The notes beneath the pieces are model-generated. The model had not been told where the DNA came from, did not search any database, and saw only the letters and a list, made by a program, of their open reading frames with translations. 44,903 bases of DNA from Colivivens sp963626085 (GTDB lineage Bacteria > Bacteroidota > Bacteroidia > Bacteroidales > Bacteroidaceae): positions 1-44,903 of the forward strand of contig CAVFVJ010000037.1 in the NCBI GenBank assembly GCA_963626085.1, written 5' to 3'. Both the position numbers and the translations under genes were made by a program. The stretch's first letter is position 1. The number at the start of each line of letters is the position of its first letter. Positions 42,777 through 44,903 of this stretch are shown here, piece after piece.

Positions 42777-42909
42777 TAGTAGGTGCGGTGTCCCACCGCA
42801 TACGTAAACTGTGTCCCACCGCACACGTAAACTGCATCCCACCGCACACGTAAACTGTGTCCTGGCGATTTTTTTTCGTAAGATGTGACGTGGGACACGT
42901 CACCTACTA
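42777..42909. repeat. bipartite hairpin repeat, copy 3, expanded by a 23-bp tandem repeat
   Basis: TAGTAG at 42777-42782, hairpin GTGCGGTG-TCC-CACCGCAT, then three tandem 23-bp units (42788-42810, 42811-42833, 42834-42856; consensus GTGTCCCACCGCACACGTAA plus ACT) and a partial fourth. The right hairpin GTGACGTG-GGA-CACGTCAC is at 42885-42903, ended by CTACTA. It appears to be copy 2 of the family with an internal expansion. No spacers, so not a CRISPR. Confidence 0.8.
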
Positions 42910-43036
42910 ATACTAGACTTGTGAATCGCTGAAAAGTTACGTGTGTTGAAGATTAAACTAATTTTCCTTAATGAAAAGAGATTGTTTGGAGGGTTTGCCG
43001 AGACCCCTGAAAATGGGGCTTTTGAGAGGGGGTCAT
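42910..43036. other. spacer without a recognisable gene
   Basis: Non-coding-looking DNA between repeat blocks. A 91-codon plus-strand frame (42943-43218) runs through it and through the palindromes, but has no recognisable domain and no promoter. Nothing else seen. Confidence 0.5.
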
Positions 43037-43094
43037 TTCACTCGAGTGAATTGATCGATTCACTCGAGTGTTTTGATCGATTCACTCGAGTGAA
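43037..43094. repeat. three 12-14 bp palindromes at exact 22-bp spacing
   Basis: TTCACTCGAGTGAA at 43037-43050, TTCACTCGAGTG at 43059-43070 and TTCACTCGAGTGAA at 43081-43094, separated by (A/T)(A/T)TTGATCGA. Each centre is the palindrome CACTCGAGTG. The equal spacing of about two helical turns resembles an operator or iteron-like array. Confidence 0.85.
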
Positions 43095-43206
43095 AAAAAA
43101 CAGGGTATTTTGGGGGTGTTTTTGCCCCCTTTCTCACAACGCTTCAGATTGCGAGCTGGAGATTGCCAAATTCGCAAGTAACATTTACTCACCTTCATCG
43201 ACCATT

Positions 43207-43276
43207 ATGTTACAGTAAAACAACTTAGTGCGATTCGTGTCATGTTACAGTGAATAAACTTGGAACGATTTGTGTC
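43207..43276 (+). repeat. imperfect 35-bp direct repeat
   Basis: Two adjacent units (43207-43241 and 43242-43276), each starting ATGTTACAGT and ending in CGATT(C/T)GTGTC. Non-coding-looking; function unknown. Confidence 0.65.
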
Positions 43277-43320
43277 TTTGACTAAGTGAGCCATGAGAAG
43301 TCAACATGTGCATAGTTCTG

Positions 43321-43410
43321 CGGACTGAAAGTCCAATAAGCACATAGCCCAGGGCAAGCGTAGCGACACCTTGGGCTAGTTTATGGTGTTGGATGTCGCC
43401 CTGTAAGGGC
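43321..43410 (-). repeat. dispersed three-stem-loop repeat, copy C
   Basis: Reverse-complement orientation of the units at 9771 and 11574: GGACT-GAA-AGTCC, then CATAGCCCAGGGC with its imperfect partner CTTGGGCTAG, then GCCCTGTAAGGGC. It lies just downstream of the broken rhuM-fic gene. Confidence 0.78.
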
Positions 43411-43430
43411 AAAAGCGTTATTCATTCCAT

Positions 43431-44417
43431 CTATCTGTTCTCCTTGTTGATAAGGTTAACCACCACTTTCACCATCACATCTTTCTCTTCCGTACGACTT
43501 TCGGCTATCATCAGCGTGAGGGCCACGAGGGTGTTGTCGGCAATGCGCTTGTGACCGTCCTCACCGTAGAGGATGCCGTTCTTCTCCATGAACCAAAGGA
43601 AGAGCATGGCGGCAATGCGCTTGTTGCCATCGCTGAAGGAATGGTTCTTCACCACGAGGTAGAGAAGCATCGCTGCCTTTTCCTCTACGGATGGATAAAC
43701 GTCCTCACCACCGAATGTCTGGTATATCTGTCCGATGCTGCTCTTGAAGGAATCGTCCTTTTCGTTGGCAAACCACTGGCTGCCACCGAACTTCTCCTTC
43801 AGCGCATTGATGGCTTCCATTGCATTCTCGTAAGTGGCACGGAAGTGTTCCTCACATGTGGTCTGGCTGATACCAAGCGACTGATAGTCGTAGCGGTCAA
43901 GCGTATCAAGGGCATACACGTAGTTGCTGATGACGCTGAACAACCCCTCATATTCCCCCCTAGTCACCTTTTGTTGTAAAATAATGGCACGTGACATGAG
44001 ATTTACCACGCTCTTCAAGTCATTGTAGTGATCAAGGCGTTTCTGATTGATGGCATAGCCTCTGATGAGGTATTGCTTGAGGATGCTCGTAGCCCATTTC
44101 CTGAATGAAGTGGCATTCTTGCTGTTCACTCTATAGCCTACAGATATGACCATGTCGAGATTGTAGAAAGGTATGTCACGAACAATCCTTCTGCTACCCT
44201 CCAATCGAACCTGTGCATTTTTTGCACAGGTTGAAGTTTCATCCAATTCTTGGGTGGCTTAAATGTTCTTGATGTGACGAACAACAGATGTTCTGTCAAC
44301 GCCAAACAACTCTGCCATCTGGCTTTGCGTGAGCCAGACGGTATCGTTCTCCAGTTTTACGTTCAGTTCAATGTTGCCATCTGCTGAGCGGTATATTTCT
44401 ATTTGGTTCTTCTCCAT
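43431..44417 (-). pseudogene. RhuM-family protein with C-terminal Fic/Doc domain, split by a stop codon
   Basis: One reading frame of 328 codons from ATG 44415-44417 to the stop at 43431, interrupted only by TAA at 44259-44261 (codon 53). Before the stop: MEKNQIEIYRSADGN and the helix-turn-helix-like VWLTQSQMAELFGVDRTSVV; directly after it: ATQELDETSTCAKNAQV, continuing the family pattern RHIKNI-x-ATxELDE, where homologues carry an aromatic residue. The RhuM region continues with RRIVRDIPFYNLDMVISVGYR. The Fic/Doc motif HSFSDGNKRIAA is near codon 259. The only downstream start near the break is a TTG (codon 58), which would give 271 residues without the DNA-binding part. RhuM genes are often found near type I restriction loci. 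Probably recently inactivated. Confidence 0.85.
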
Positions 44418-44459
44418 ATTAGTTGGTATTTACTGTTCATATACATTCCGCATTTATCC

Positions 44460-44686
44460 TCACATCCCGAACACTTGTTTGATTTCGGCTTCGGTCATCC
44501 TTGTCATCGGACATTTTGTGGAAAGTTCTTGGTCAACGGCTTTACCTTCCTCATACAAGCTGGCAATGGCATCAGCGTCCCGTCAGCTGTGGCACTGCGC
44601 AGTTGCTCGTATTCGCCACGTGTGCGAGTCTCGCCAACCGTGATGTATCCACCTTGCCGCTACAATGTGTTTATTATTCCTGCCAT
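44460..44686 (-). pseudogene. remnant of a small gene, one stop codon and one frameshift
   Basis: Starts at ATG 44684-44686, 18 bases after a -7 box (44704-44711), reading MAGIINTL, then TAG at 44660-44662. The same frame continues RQGGYITVGETRTRGEYEQL and RSATADG up to the run CCC at 44579-44581. There a one-base shift is needed to reach DADAIASLYEEGKAVDQEL and the end MTEAEIKQVFGM with its stop at 44460-44462. The total is about 75 codons. I do not recognise the family. It points the same way as the broken rhuM-fic gene and ends about 43 bp before it, so both may have been one unit that is now decaying. Confidence 0.55.
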
Positions 44687-44703
44687 AATACACTTCTTGG
44701 GCG

Positions 44704-44711
44704 CAAAGATA
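44704..44711 (-). promoter_or_regulatory. Bacteroidota -7 box before the broken small gene
   Basis: TATCTTTG on the minus strand, 18 bases upstream of the ATG at 44686. No TTG at the -33 position; direct repeats lie there instead. Confidence 0.5.
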
Positions 44712-44729
44712 CGGAGAGATGTTGAGAAT

Positions 44730-44767
44730 GGCGAATATTTGACGTAAAATATTACGGCGAATATTTG
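44730..44767. repeat. operator-like direct repeats flanking a small palindrome
   Basis: GGCGAATATTTG occurs at 44730-44741 and 44756-44767, 26 bp apart, with CGTAA-AATA-TTACG (43-56 of the 44700s) between them. The set lies directly upstream of the -7 box at 44704-44711. Confidence 0.6.
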
Positions 44768-44798
44768 TTTTATCCGTAAATTCGTAACTGTCCAGCGA

Positions 44799-44903
44799 TT
44801 AGTGGGCAGTGTCGATGGAGTTCTTTACCTCACGATATGCCTTCAGGCTGTCCTCTGTCTGTCTCATGGTCTTTCCTTCTGTTTTTAAGTGTTCAACTTT
44901 TTT
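44799..44903 (-). CDS. C-terminal end of an unidentified gene, cut by the window edge
   Basis: The frame is open from the window edge to TAA at 44799-44801 and gives 34 residues ending in MRQTEDSLKAYREVKNSIDTAH. The composition is charged and helix-forming. An ATG within it (residue 13) would give only 22 residues. The length is too short to assign a family; given the neighbouring RhuM remnant, a restriction-modification or other defence gene is possible but unproven. Confidence 0.45.
   Translation of the reverse strand, partial: KKVEHLKTEGKTMRQTEDSLKAYREVKNSIDTAH

Noticed and set aside
42788..42856. Possible short CRISPR array
   Set aside because: The 23-bp units are directly adjacent with no unique spacers, and no cas genes are present.
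42943..43218. 91-codon plus-strand open frame
   Set aside because: It runs through the palindrome array, has no promoter box or recognisable domain, and its codons follow the repeats. Likely a chance frame.

Overview
The window looks like a chromosomal segment from a Bacteroidota member, most likely order Bacteroidales and close to Prevotella. Evidence: nearly every transcription unit is preceded by the Bacteroidota-type -7 box TAnnTTTG, several with a TTG about 19 bp upstream. There are also a BACON-domain lipoprotein with an acidic export signal after the lipobox cysteine, an Oar-like TonB-dependent receptor, GH95 and CE1-type secreted enzymes with C-terminal sorting-like tails, an acyl-ACP thioesterase, and a tiny basic protein of a Bacteroidota family between HU and RNase E/G genes. 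I cannot name a species. No rRNA, tRNA, CRISPR array or intact insertion sequence was found.

Layout. 1-7.8 kb (minus): a repair operon read as glycosyltransferase, addA, addB, ogt, with overlapping junctions. 7.8-10.1 kb: maoC-like hydratase and a YitT-family membrane protein between repeat-rich spacers. 10.1-11.5 kb: a DUF4143-type AAA ATPase under its own promoter. 11.7-15.8 kb (minus): GH95 fucosidase-like enzyme followed by a PHB-depolymerase-type esterase. 15.9-17.2 kb (minus): CNNM/HlyC-type CBS membrane protein. 17.3-23.6 kb (plus): a seven-gene late cobalamin assembly operon (adenosyltransferase, cobU, cobT, cobS, cobQ, cobD, cbiB). 23.8-31.5 kb: long-chain acyl-CoA synthetase, kdsB, PBP1A, ruvC, and the HU - 29-residue protein - RNase E/G operon.

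31.7-37.4 kb (minus): an Oar-like TonB-dependent receptor, a lipoprotein with two BACON-like and three OB-fold-like modules, and, after a strong terminator, a secreted S1/P1 nuclease. This is my best candidate for an under-described system: the parts fit surface capture, cutting and uptake of nucleic acids or nucleotides. 37.7-42.6 kb: ribosomal protein L31 type B, acyl-ACP thioesterase, an Lrp/AsnC regulator divergent from metY-cysK (sulfur amino acid synthesis), and a conserved-looking protein of unknown function. 42.6-44.9 kb is an accessory, decaying region: palindromic and tandem repeats, a RhuM-Fic/Doc gene split by one in-frame stop codon, a small gene broken by a stop and a frameshift, and the end of an unidentified gene at the window edge.

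Two dispersed repeat families recur in the spacers: a bipartite hairpin unit bounded by TAGTAG/CTACTA, and a unit of three stem-loops. Several gene starts below were moved inward because the -7 box lies inside or too close to the longest open frame.
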